DNA of 48,995 bases from positions 1 through 48,995 of the forward strand of contig JABFWL010000020.1 in NCBI GenBank assembly GCA_013362315.1, read 5' to 3'. Made by a program: the position numbers and the translations under genes. Below are positions 42,511 to 48,995 of this stretch, one piece after another (position 1 is the stretch's first letter; each line of letters begins with the position of its first letter). Source of the DNA: Catenulispora sp. Lineage in GTDB: Bacteria; Actinomycetota; Actinomycetes; Streptomycetales; Catenulisporaceae. The notes beneath the pieces were generated by a model that did not search any database, was not told the origin of the DNA, and worked only from the letters and a program-made list of their open reading frames with translations.

Positions 42511-44385
42511 GTGACCAACCTGAACGCGGACCTCGCCGCGCCCCGGCCCCGCTCTGGTCGCCGGGTGCTGCCGCGCTGGTCGCCCAAGCTCGCCATCGGC
42601 GTCGGCATCATCGTGGTGATCGGCCTGTGGGGACTCGCCGGCCCCGTCCTCGTCGGCGATCCCGACGCCATCCGCGACATCGGCCTGACCGCGCCGAGCG
42701 GATCGCATCTGCTCGGCACCACCCAGACCGGGCAGGACGTGCTGGCCCAACTCGCCTACGCGACCCGCGGCTCACTGTCCATCGGCGTTCTGGTCGGCAT
42801 CATGGCGACCCTGCTGTCCGCGCTGTTCGGCATCGTGGGCAGCTACGTCGGCGGACTGGTGGACGAAGCGTTCTCGCTGCTGTCCAACCTGATGCTGGTG
42901 ATTCCCGGACTGCCCCTGGTCATCGTGATCTCCGCGTTCGTCCCCGCGTCCGCGCGCGGATCGTGGACCATCGCGGTGGTGCTGGCGATCACCGGCTGGG
43001 CCGGTTCGGCGCGGGTGCTGCGCGCGCAGACCCTCTCCCTGCGCAATCGCGACTACATCCAGGCCGCGCGGGTGGCGGGGGAGAAGCGGTGGCGGGTGAT
43101 CGGCGTGGAACTGCTGCCGAACCTGCTGCCACTGCTGGCCTCGCAGTTCGTTTTCACGGTGATCGGGGCGATCCTGAGCGAGACCGGCCTGTCGTTCCTC
43201 GGGCTCGGCGCCGCCAACTCCGCGACGCTCGGCACCATGCTCAACTACGCCCAGAACGGTTTCGCGCTGCAACGCGGCGCATGGTGGTGGTTCGTGCCCC
43301 CGGGGCTGATCATCGCGCTGTTCGGCTGCGGGCTCGCGCTGGTCAACTTCAGCATCGACGAGATCATCAATCCGCGGCTGCGTGACATTCCCCGCCGTGA
43401 GCGCGGGAATCGGCGGCGCGAGCCGCGACCCGCCGAGCGCCTTGACGACGGCGCGGTACTGGACGACGGCGCGGTACTGGACAACGGCGCGGTACTGACC
43501 GTGCGGCACCTGTCTGTCACCTACCGCACCGAAAACCCCGTGCACGCGGTGCGCGACGTGTCGCTGGTTCTGCGACGCGGGGAGATCCTCGGACTGGTCG
43601 GAGAGTCCGGTTGCGGCAAGACCACTCTCGCCTATGCGATCAACCGTCTGCACCGACCGCCCGCCGAGGTCACCTCCGGCTCGATCACGCTCCACGACCG
43701 CGACGGTGACGACCTGGACGTGCTCGCGTTCGACCGCGACGAGTTGCGCGCCTTCCGCTGGGACAGGCTGTCGATGGTCTTCCAGGGCGCGATGAACGCG
43801 CTCAACCCGGTGCTCACGATCCGCGCCCAACTCGACGACGTGCTCACCACCCACCGGCCCGCGATGTCCCGCGGCGAGCGGCACGAGCGCTGCGCCGAGG
43901 CGCTGCGCCTGGTCGGCGTCGACCCCAGGCGCCTGAAGGCGTATCCCCACGAACTGTCCGGAGGCATGCGCCAGCGCGTCATGATCGCCATGGCGCTGCT
44001 GCTCGAGCCGCAGGTCGTCCTGCTGGACGAGCCGACCACCGCGCTGGACGTGGTCGTGCAGCGCGGCATCCTGCGCGAGTTGCTGCGGCTGCGTACCGCG
44101 CTGGGATTCGCAGTCCTGTTCATCACCCACGATCTGCCGCTGATGCTGGAGGTCAGCGACCGCATCGCCGTCATGCGGGACGGGCGGATCGTCGAGGAGG
44201 CCACTGCCGAGCAGATCGCCGCCGAACCCCGGCATCCCTACACCCGGCATCTGCTCGACTCCTTCCCGAGCCTGCTCGGGGAGCGCGGGGCGTTCATCCG
44301 CGCCGGCGAAGACGAGCGTGGTGAGGCGGCTCGGCCACCGGCAGCGGCTCCGGACGGCGGCATCGCGGCGGAGGAGGTCCGGTGA
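42511..44385 (+). CDS. Fused ABC permease (DppC-type) and ATPase (DppD-type)
   Basis: A 624-residue protein joining two usually separate subunits. Residues about 1-290 are the second permease, with transmembrane helices and the coupling loop SLRNRDYIQAARVAGEKRWRV. A linker follows containing three copies of LDDGAV-like sequence from 18-bp repeats. The ATPase (about 330-600) has Walker A GESGCGKTTL, signature LSGGMRQRV, Walker B VVLLDEPTTALD and a final HPYTRHLL characteristic of oligopeptide/oligosaccharide ATPases. It should pair with the DppB-type permease and the next ATPase. The GTG at 42511 starts nine bases after the previous stop; its end overlaps the next gene as GTGA. Confidence 0.9.
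   Translation: MTNLNADLAAPRPRSGRRVLPRWSPKLAIGVGIIVVIGLWGLAGPVLVGDPDAIRDIGLTAPSGSHLLGTTQTGQDVLAQLAYATRGSLSIGVLVGIMATLLSALFGIVGSYVGGLVDEAFSLLSNLMLVIPGLPLVIVISAFVPASARGSWTIAVVLAITGWAGSARVLRAQTLSLRNRDYIQAARVAGEKRWRVIGVELLPNLLPLLASQFVFTVIGAILSETGLSFLGLGAANSATLGTMLNYAQNGFALQRGAWWWFVPPGLIIALFGCGLALVNFSIDEIINPRLRDIPRRERGNRRREPRPAERLDDGAVLDDGAVLDNGAVLTVRHLSVTYRTENPVHAVRDVSLVLRRGEILGLVGESGCGKTTLAYAINRLHRPPAEVTSGSITLHDRDGDDLDVLAFDRDELRAFRWDRLSMVFQGAMNALNPVLTIRAQLDDVLTTHRPAMSRGERHERCAEALRLVGVDPRRLKAYPHELSGGMRQRVMIAMALLLEPQVVLLDEPTTALDVVVQRGILRELLRLRTALGFAVLFITHDLPLMLEVSDRIAVMRDGRIVEEATAEQIAAEPRHPYTRHLLDSFPSLLGERGAFIRAGEDERGEAARPPAAAPDGGIAAEEVR
43444..43497 (+). repeat. Three 18-bp tandem repeats at the permease-ATPase junction
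   Basis: GACGACGGCGCGGTACTG occurs at 43444-43461 and 43462-43479, and a one-base variant at 43480-43497. Six codons per unit encode DDGAVL, DDGAVL and DNGAVL, exactly where the permease ends and the ATPase domain begins. Confidence 0.95.
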
Positions 44386-45266
44386 GCGCGATCCTGGAAG
44401 TGCACGACCTGACCAAGGACTATCGGCTGCGCGGCGGCCTGCGGCGACCGGTACTGCGCGCGGTGGACCAGGTGTCCTTCACCCTCACCGAGGGCCGCAC
44501 CCTGGCCCTGGTCGGCGAATCGGGTTCCGGCAAATCCACCATCGCCCGCATCCTGGCGAGACTGGAGAAGCCCACGGCCGGGCGCGTCGTCCTGCGCGCA
44601 CCGGACGGGACGCAGGTGCCCGGTCGCTTCTACCGCGACTACGTGCAGATGGTGTTCCAGGACCCGTTCGCCTCGCTCAATCCGTTCCACACGATCGCGC
44701 ACCACATCGCCCGGCCGCTACGGCTGCACGGGCGTGCCCGCGACCGCGCGCAGACAGCGCTGCTGGTCGATCAGCTACTGGAGCGGGTGAGCCTGGCCGA
44801 GCCCGCACTGGCCCGGCGCAGGCCGCACGAACTGTCCGGCGGCCAGCGCCAACGCGTCGCCATCGCGCGCGCCCTGGCGCCCGGCGCGCGCGTCGTCGTG
44901 GCCGACGAACCCGTGTCCATGCTCGACGTCTCCATCCGCCTGGACGTGCTCAAGCTGCTTGCGCGCCTCCAGCGCGAGGAGAACCTCGCCGTGCTGTACA
45001 TCACCCACGATCTGGCGACCGCGCGGCATTTCTCGGACGAGATCCTGGTGCTCTACCGCGGCCGGGTCGTCGAGCGCGGACCGGCCGACGAGGTGATCCT
45101 CGCCCCGCGCCATCCGTACACGAAGCTGCTGGCCGCGGCATCTCCCGATCCGCTGGCGCGAGGTCGAGCCGAACAGATCGGAGCCGAGGACGAGATCGAC
45201 GCCGCGAGCGCCGCCACCGCGTACGACCATTACACCGGCCGATGGACGGGACTCCAGGCAGGATAG
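44382..45266 (+). CDS. ABC transporter ATPase, DppF-type
   Basis: A 294-residue nucleotide-binding subunit with Walker A GESGSGKSTI, Q-loop MVFQDPFASLNP, signature LSGGQRQRVAIARAL, Walker B VVVADEPVSMLD and switch HDLATA. The HPYTKLLAAA tail is typical of the second ATPase of peptide/oligosaccharide importers. It would form a heterodimer with the ATPase half of the preceding fusion protein. The GTG start lies in a GTGA overlap, giving coupled synthesis. It is the last gene of the transporter operon; a 96-bp gap precedes the ROK gene. Confidence 0.93.
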   Translation: MSAILEVHDLTKDYRLRGGLRRPVLRAVDQVSFTLTEGRTLALVGESGSGKSTIARILARLEKPTAGRVVLRAPDGTQVPGRFYRDYVQMVFQDPFASLNPFHTIAHHIARPLRLHGRARDRAQTALLVDQLLERVSLAEPALARRRPHELSGGQRQRVAIARALAPGARVVVADEPVSMLDVSIRLDVLKLLARLQREENLAVLYITHDLATARHFSDEILVLYRGRVVERGPADEVILAPRHPYTKLLAAASPDPLARGRAEQIGAEDEIDAASAATAYDHYTGRWTGLQAG

Positions 45267-45362
45267 GGGCGCCTATCCCCGGCCGCGCTTAATGAGATAG
45301 ATTTCGTAAGTCCCGTCCGCCCCACGATCACGCGGTCGACCGGCTGCTTAGGGAGAGGCTGC

Positions 45363-46583
45363 ATGGCGAGCGGCCCGATCGCGGCCAGCAGGTCGAAGAC
45401 CCGCGGCGTCGTGCTCGACCTCATCCGTGCCGCGCGCACCGTGAGCCGGGTGGAATTGGCCGCGAACTCCGGGCTGACCCCGCCCACCATCACCCAGGTG
45501 GTGCGCGAGCTGATGGAGCACGGACTGGTCGTGGAGGTCGGGCGCGGCACGTCCACCGGTGGCAAACCGCCCACCCTGCTTCAGCTCAACGCGCAGGCCC
45601 GCTACAGCGTCGGGGTGCTGTTCGAGCGCAACATCTGCGTCGTGGTCGTCGCCGACCTGGCCGGCCAGCTGGTGGCGCGCACCTCGTTCCACGGCACCGA
45701 ACTGCTGCCGCCGGACCAGGCGCTGCCGCTGGTCGCCTCGCGGGTGGAGGCGTTGCTGGAGGCCGCCGGCGTCGAGCGGGGCAAAGTGCTCGGGGCGGGA
45801 CTGGTCAGCTACGGCCCGCAGGACCGGCAGGCCGGCGTGCTGCTGACCCGCCAGCCCACCGCCGAGTGGCTCGGCTACCCGATCGCGCCCAAGCTGTCCG
45901 AACTGCTCGACCTGCCCGTCTTGCTCGATAACGACGCGGCCGCGGCCGCGATCGGGGAGTACTGGCTCGGCGCGGTGGAGCAGGACAGCACCTACGGCTG
46001 CATCTACATGGCCAGCGGCATCGGCGGGGCCGTGGTCAGCGAGGGGCAGATGTACCGCGGAAGCTCCTCGAACAGCGTGGAGATCGGCCACATCGGCATC
46101 GACCTGGCCGGCGCGGAGTGCGACTGCGGCAACCGCGGCTGCCTGGAGAACTACGCCGGACCGGGCGCGGTCATCAGGCAGGCGTTCGCGACCGAGGGGC
46201 TCGCCCGGCGCCTGGGGCTCGATCCGCTCGGGAACGACTTCCTCGCCGACTTCGCGCTGATCGCCGCCGCGGCGGCGGCCGGCGACCCGGCGGCACACGA
46301 GCTGATCGAGCGGTCCGCCCGCTACCTGGCCATCGGCGCGGTGACGATGGCCTCGCTGTTCGACCTCGACCTGATCGTGCTGGCCGGCCCCAGCTTCGCC
46401 ACGGCCGGACCGATCTATCAGACGCTGATCGAGCAGGAGGTCCAGCAGCGCACCTTCGCCAGGCGGGCGCACCCGGTGCGGGTGGTCCAGTCGGTCAGCG
46501 GCTCGGACGCCGCGGCGATCGGCGGCGCCGCGCTCGTCATGAAGAGCGGACTGGCCACGCTCGACCTGCCCCAGCCGGACTGA
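45363..46583 (+). CDS. ROK-family transcriptional regulator
   Basis: A 406-residue repressor-type ROK protein. The N-terminal winged helix-turn-helix (VSRVELAANSGLTPPTITQVVRELMEHGLV, about residues 28-57) precedes the sugar-kinase-like domain, with GLVSYGPQDRQ and the ROK signature region VEIGHIGIDLAGAECDCGNRGCLE, which holds the zinc-binding His and cysteines. Such regulators sense a sugar or sugar phosphate and control neighbouring transport and hydrolase genes; here these are the mannosidase and ABC operon. The ATG follows a GGGAGAGGC site. The gap before it holds an imperfect dyad CTTAATGA / TTCGTAAG that could be its own operator. Confidence 0.92.
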   Translation: MASGPIAASRSKTRGVVLDLIRAARTVSRVELAANSGLTPPTITQVVRELMEHGLVVEVGRGTSTGGKPPTLLQLNAQARYSVGVLFERNICVVVVADLAGQLVARTSFHGTELLPPDQALPLVASRVEALLEAAGVERGKVLGAGLVSYGPQDRQAGVLLTRQPTAEWLGYPIAPKLSELLDLPVLLDNDAAAAAIGEYWLGAVEQDSTYGCIYMASGIGGAVVSEGQMYRGSSSNSVEIGHIGIDLAGAECDCGNRGCLENYAGPGAVIRQAFATEGLARRLGLDPLGNDFLADFALIAAAAAAGDPAAHELIERSARYLAIGAVTMASLFDLDLIVLAGPSFATAGPIYQTLIEQEVQQRTFARRAHPVRVVQSVSGSDAAAIGGAALVMKSGLATLDLPQPD

Positions 46584-47051
46584 GGTCTGGGCCACCAGCG
46601 CCGGTCCGCCCGCTGGAGCCGAGGTGCGGGCCGTCGATGGGCGGGTCGGGCCCGGCGCCGTCAGCCGCTCGTCGATGCACTCGAGGCCGAGTACGACCCG
46701 AGGTCCTTGATCTCCGTCTCCATGTCGAGAAAGGAGGTTTTGGCGATTGATACCAGGCTTTGGCAAGTATTCTCCAGAGCCGTGAGGGAATTGTTCGGAG
46801 GCTGCGCCGCCAGTCCGTAGCATCCGCATCTGGTCATGGTGTCGACGCCCGCGATCCGGTTCGGTGATCCGCAGCGCGGCCTTCCACGCTGAGAGCAGCG
46901 ACAGCACCCTTTGTCAAATACCCGGGAAATCGGTTCCGGAGAACAGAAAAAAGCGATGAAGTCAATGGCCTCTGCGGCTTTGTTCTCCTTTCGGCGATGT
47001 GATATCCAAGAGACGTTCGCAGTTTCCGGCCCGGGTGAGGGGGAAAACGTC
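46584..47051. other. Intergenic region with an orphan Shine-Dalgarno sequence
   Basis: About 470 bp between the ROK gene and the first metallo-beta-lactamase-fold gene. It contains AAAGGAGGT on the + strand near 46727-46735, a perfect ribosome site not followed by an evident ATG/GTG gene, and a short minus-strand frame listed separately. The stretch from about 46900 is richer in A/T and may hold the promoter of the next gene. Confidence 0.5.
46661..46837 (-). CDS. Possible small peptide of 58 residues
   Basis: An ATG at 46837 opens a frame encoding a 58-residue peptide that starts MTRCGCYGLAAQPP, has three Cys and ends with the Ser-rich SYSASSASTSG. No convincing ribosome site is upstream and no peptide-modifying enzyme is nearby, so it could be a chance frame. 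I list it because the gap is otherwise empty. Confidence 0.15.
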   Translation of the reverse strand: MTRCGCYGLAAQPPNNSLTALENTCQSLVSIAKTSFLDMETEIKDLGSYSASSASTSG

Positions 47052-47939
47052 ATGGACGGGGATGTCGCCGACGGCATATGGCGCGTCGATCGGCGCTGCA
47101 CGAATTGTGATGCGGCCCGGCAGCTCGCACCAGGGTTGATCGCCGAGGTGGACGGCCGCTCGTCGGTCGTCCACCAGCCCCGCACTCCGGCGCAGGAACA
47201 AGCCCTGTACGCCGCGGCGTTCGCGTGCCACACCCGATCGATCCGGCGCGGCGCGCGCGGACTGGATCCGAAAAAGGATCCGTTTCCCATGCCCTTGACC
47301 GAGCATGTGTATTTGTGCGGCCACAATTCCCCGCGCACCGCCGGTGCGAACTCCTATCTTCTGCGGCGGCCGACTGGAAACCTCGTGATGGTCGACACAC
47401 CGCATTTCAGCCGTGCTCTGGCCGCGACTTACGCGGCCCTCGGTCCCGTGACCGACGTGCTGCTCACCCATCGCGATCACGCCGCGCATGGTCGCGCATA
47501 CGCTGACCGGTTCGGCGCCCGCCTGTGGATCCACGAGGGCGACTTGGCCGCTGCGCCCGATGCAGACTGCGTCTTGCGCGGGAGCAGGCCGACGCAGATC
47601 GCGGACGGTGTGATCGCGTATCCGCTGCCCGGACACACCGAGGGCAGCGTTCTGTATCTCGCCGACGACGTGTACTGCTTCAGCGGCGACAGCTTCTACT
47701 GGTCGAGGACGGACGGAGACCTCGCCGTGGCCGAGTCGGTCACGTGGTACTCCGTCACCGAACTGGCTGCTTCACTGGCCCGCGCGGCGCCGCGGCTGCG
47801 GTTCGCCTGGCTGCTGCCCGGCCACGGCGACCGCAAGCACCTGCCGCCCGACGAGTTCTCCCGCCGGGTCCGCGACCTCGCCGGACGCGCCGCACATCTG
47901 ACTCCGCAGCCTGTCGATTTCACCGCTGTGCGCTGGTGA
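47052..47939 (+). CDS. Metallo-beta-lactamase-fold protein with N-terminal ferredoxin-like motif
   Basis: A 295-residue protein. The N terminus has WRVDRRCTNCDAARQLAP, resembling the ferredoxin-like extension seen on some MBL-fold hydrolases, though only two cysteines are visible. The hydrolase core follows from about residue 80 with GANSYLL and VMVDTP; the metal motif reads LTHRDHAAHG instead of the canonical HxHxDH, and the later ligands GHTEGS and FSGDSFYW are present. It may act on a thioester or similar bond; the substrate is unknown. The ATG at 47052 follows a GAGGGGG run. The longer frame to 46911 lacks a ribosome site. A second MBL-fold gene follows after 27 bp. Confidence 0.78.
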   Translation: MDGDVADGIWRVDRRCTNCDAARQLAPGLIAEVDGRSSVVHQPRTPAQEQALYAAAFACHTRSIRRGARGLDPKKDPFPMPLTEHVYLCGHNSPRTAGANSYLLRRPTGNLVMVDTPHFSRALAATYAALGPVTDVLLTHRDHAAHGRAYADRFGARLWIHEGDLAAAPDADCVLRGSRPTQIADGVIAYPLPGHTEGSVLYLADDVYCFSGDSFYWSRTDGDLAVAESVTWYSVTELAASLARAAPRLRFAWLLPGHGDRKHLPPDEFSRRVRDLAGRAAHLTPQPVDFTAVRW

Positions 47940-47966
47940 CCACCCTTGAAACTTCTGGAGAGCCCC

Positions 47967-48650
47967 ATGCCCGTCCTCGCCCCCGGCGTCGTACAGATCG
48001 CCGCCTCCAAGAGCGACAACGTGTTCCTGATCGCCGGCGGCGACGGTCTGACCCTCGTCGACACCGGCCGCGGTACGGCCGTCGACGCGTTGCTGCAGAC
48101 GATCGCCGAGCTCGGCCACGACCCGGCCGGGTTGCGCCGGATCGTGCTCACCCACGCGCACCCCGACCACGTCCGAGGCGCTCCGGCGCTCCGCGAGCAC
48201 ACTGGGGCCGCTATCCTGGTCCACGCCGCGGACGAGGCGTGGCTCGGTGCGGGCCGGGTGCCCACGGACGGCCGGTCGGGGGCCGGGGCTCGACGCTTCG
48301 ACGACCTGGACGCCGCCCACTGGACGCCCTTCCGACCCGACGTCACTCTTGAGGACGGCGCGCTGATCGCCGGATCCGGCGGGCTCCGGGTGATCCACAC
48401 CCCCGGTCATTCCCCGGGCCACATCGCGTTGCTGCATGAACCCACCCGCACCCTGCTGGTCGGCGACGCGCTGTTCCACACCGGCAAGCTCGGGTACGGT
48501 CCGGCCACCTACGCCGCCGATCCCGCCGCCCGCCCCGTCGCCGCCGCCCGCCTGCCCACCGACGTCGCCGCGGTCGGCTTCGGTCATGGCGCTCCGCTCA
48601 TCGGAGCGGACGTCGCCGCGTTTCAGGCGTTCGTGGCCGCCCGACGCTGA
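47967..48650 (+). CDS. Metallo-beta-lactamase-fold hydrolase
   Basis: A 227-residue protein with a complete binuclear metal site: LTHAHPDHVRG (HxHxDH), TPGHSPGHIAL, VGDALFH and a final FGHGAP. This matches the glyoxalase II-like branch of the superfamily, whose members hydrolyse thioesters, lactones and related compounds; the substrate cannot be told. The ATG at 47967 has GGAG six bases upstream, whereas the TTG at 47946 does not. It probably shares a transcript with the preceding MBL-fold gene. Confidence 0.85.
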   Translation: MPVLAPGVVQIAASKSDNVFLIAGGDGLTLVDTGRGTAVDALLQTIAELGHDPAGLRRIVLTHAHPDHVRGAPALREHTGAAILVHAADEAWLGAGRVPTDGRSGAGARRFDDLDAAHWTPFRPDVTLEDGALIAGSGGLRVIHTPGHSPGHIALLHEPTRTLLVGDALFHTGKLGYGPATYAADPAARPVAAARLPTDVAAVGFGHGAPLIGADVAAFQAFVAARR

Positions 48651-48943
48651 CCACGGCACGCACCCCGAACCGCCAGGTCGTTTGCTCACTCGCTGGGGCC
48701 GGGGCTGCATGTTTGCCGTGACTGCGGTGTGGTGCCATCCGGGTTCGAAGAATGTGACGCTGAGCGACATCGTGCGGGCGAGACTCGCGTCGCGGCCCAC
48801 CCGTCTGGCCGCAGTCGAATTCCGGCGATTCCCGGCGGCCGGTCGCTGGGAGTGCCAGGCTGGGAACACCCTGTTTTGCCGGGAGGTTTGGCCGGGAACG
48901 TTGTGCCGGGAACCGTGGCAGCGGTGCTGGGAGGGCCCGAGCC
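48651..48943. other. Intergenic region before the last partial gene
   Basis: About 290 bp with several open frames but none with a good start or recognisable protein. It contains the run TGCCGGGA(A/G) several times near 48873-48915. It ends with GGGAGGG before the partial regulator gene. Confidence 0.4.
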
Positions 48944-48995
48944 GTGCTGTTAGGACGTGATCTGGAGTCCGCGCGAGTGGACGAGGTCTTGGACC
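48944..48995 (+). CDS. Start of a large LuxR/AAA-type regulator (partial)
   Basis: A GTG at 48944, preceded by GGGAGGG, opens a frame reading LLGRDLESARVDEVLD to the window edge. The LxGRDxExxxLdxxL pattern is the usual opening of large ATP-binding LuxR-family (LAL) regulators. An in-frame GTG at 48923 is an alternative start. The third codon is TTA, which would make translation bldA-dependent. Only 17 residues are visible, so the family call is tentative. Confidence 0.5.
   Translation, partial: MLLGRDLESARVDEVLD

Noticed and set aside
48436-48960. A 174-residue + strand frame at the right end
   Set aside because: It overlaps the MBL-fold gene in another frame and then runs through the gap without recognisable protein character. 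The real gene at the end is in a different frame, starting at 48944.

Overview
The window is high-GC actinomycete DNA, from Streptomyces or a related mycelial genus. This is suggested by the strong G/C third-position bias, a SARP regulator carrying a rare TTA codon, an actinobacterial S-adenosyl methyltransferase (PF04672 type), a ROK-controlled sugar locus and frequent GTGA/ATGA gene overlaps. I cannot place the species.

Positions about 1357-34600 form a prodiginine (red tripyrrole pigment) biosynthetic cluster closely matching the red cluster of Streptomyces coelicolor as I know it. A leftward operon holds redS-, redT-, redU- and redV-like genes (4717 down to 1357). A divergent rightward set runs redP, Q, R, O, N, M, a giant redL fused to redK, then redJ, I, H and G. 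After a TetR gene and a hairpin come redX, W and Y, an MMPL-family exporter, a RedZ-like orphan response regulator and, convergent with it, a RedD-like SARP.

The inferred pathway has four parts. RedP/Q/R start and extend a fatty chain, which the FAAL domain of RedL activates. RedL (FAAL-ACP-KS-AT-ACP-oxoamine synthase) condenses it with malonate and glycine, and the fused RedK-like domain reduces the product towards 2-alkylpyrrole. On the other branch RedM loads proline onto RedO, RedW oxidises it to pyrrole, RedX and RedN build the bipyrrole alcohol, the RedV-like flavoprotein gives the aldehyde and RedI O-methylates to MBC. RedH joins the two halves. RedG, a Rieske enzyme, probably closes an alkyl ring (streptorubin/metacycloprodigiosin type). 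RedU primes the carrier proteins. The unusual features are the RedL-RedK fusion, an added TetR/MMPL pair, and a TTA (bldA) codon in the SARP gene rather than in the RedZ-like gene.

Flanks: at the left lie the tail of an unknown gene and a methyltransferase of uncertain relation to the cluster. To the right are an NmrA-like reductase and a PF04672 methyltransferase. Next is a divergent beta-mannosidase / peptide-type ABC transporter / ROK regulator locus, probably for manno-oligosaccharide uptake and hydrolysis; one transporter protein is a permease-ATPase fusion. Two metallo-beta-lactamase-fold proteins follow, and the window ends in the start of a large LuxR-type regulator.

Short tandem repeats are unusually common throughout, both coding (periods 6, 15 and 18) and non-coding (periods 11, 13 and 14). 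All assignments come from reading motifs and gene order by eye; no database search was run.
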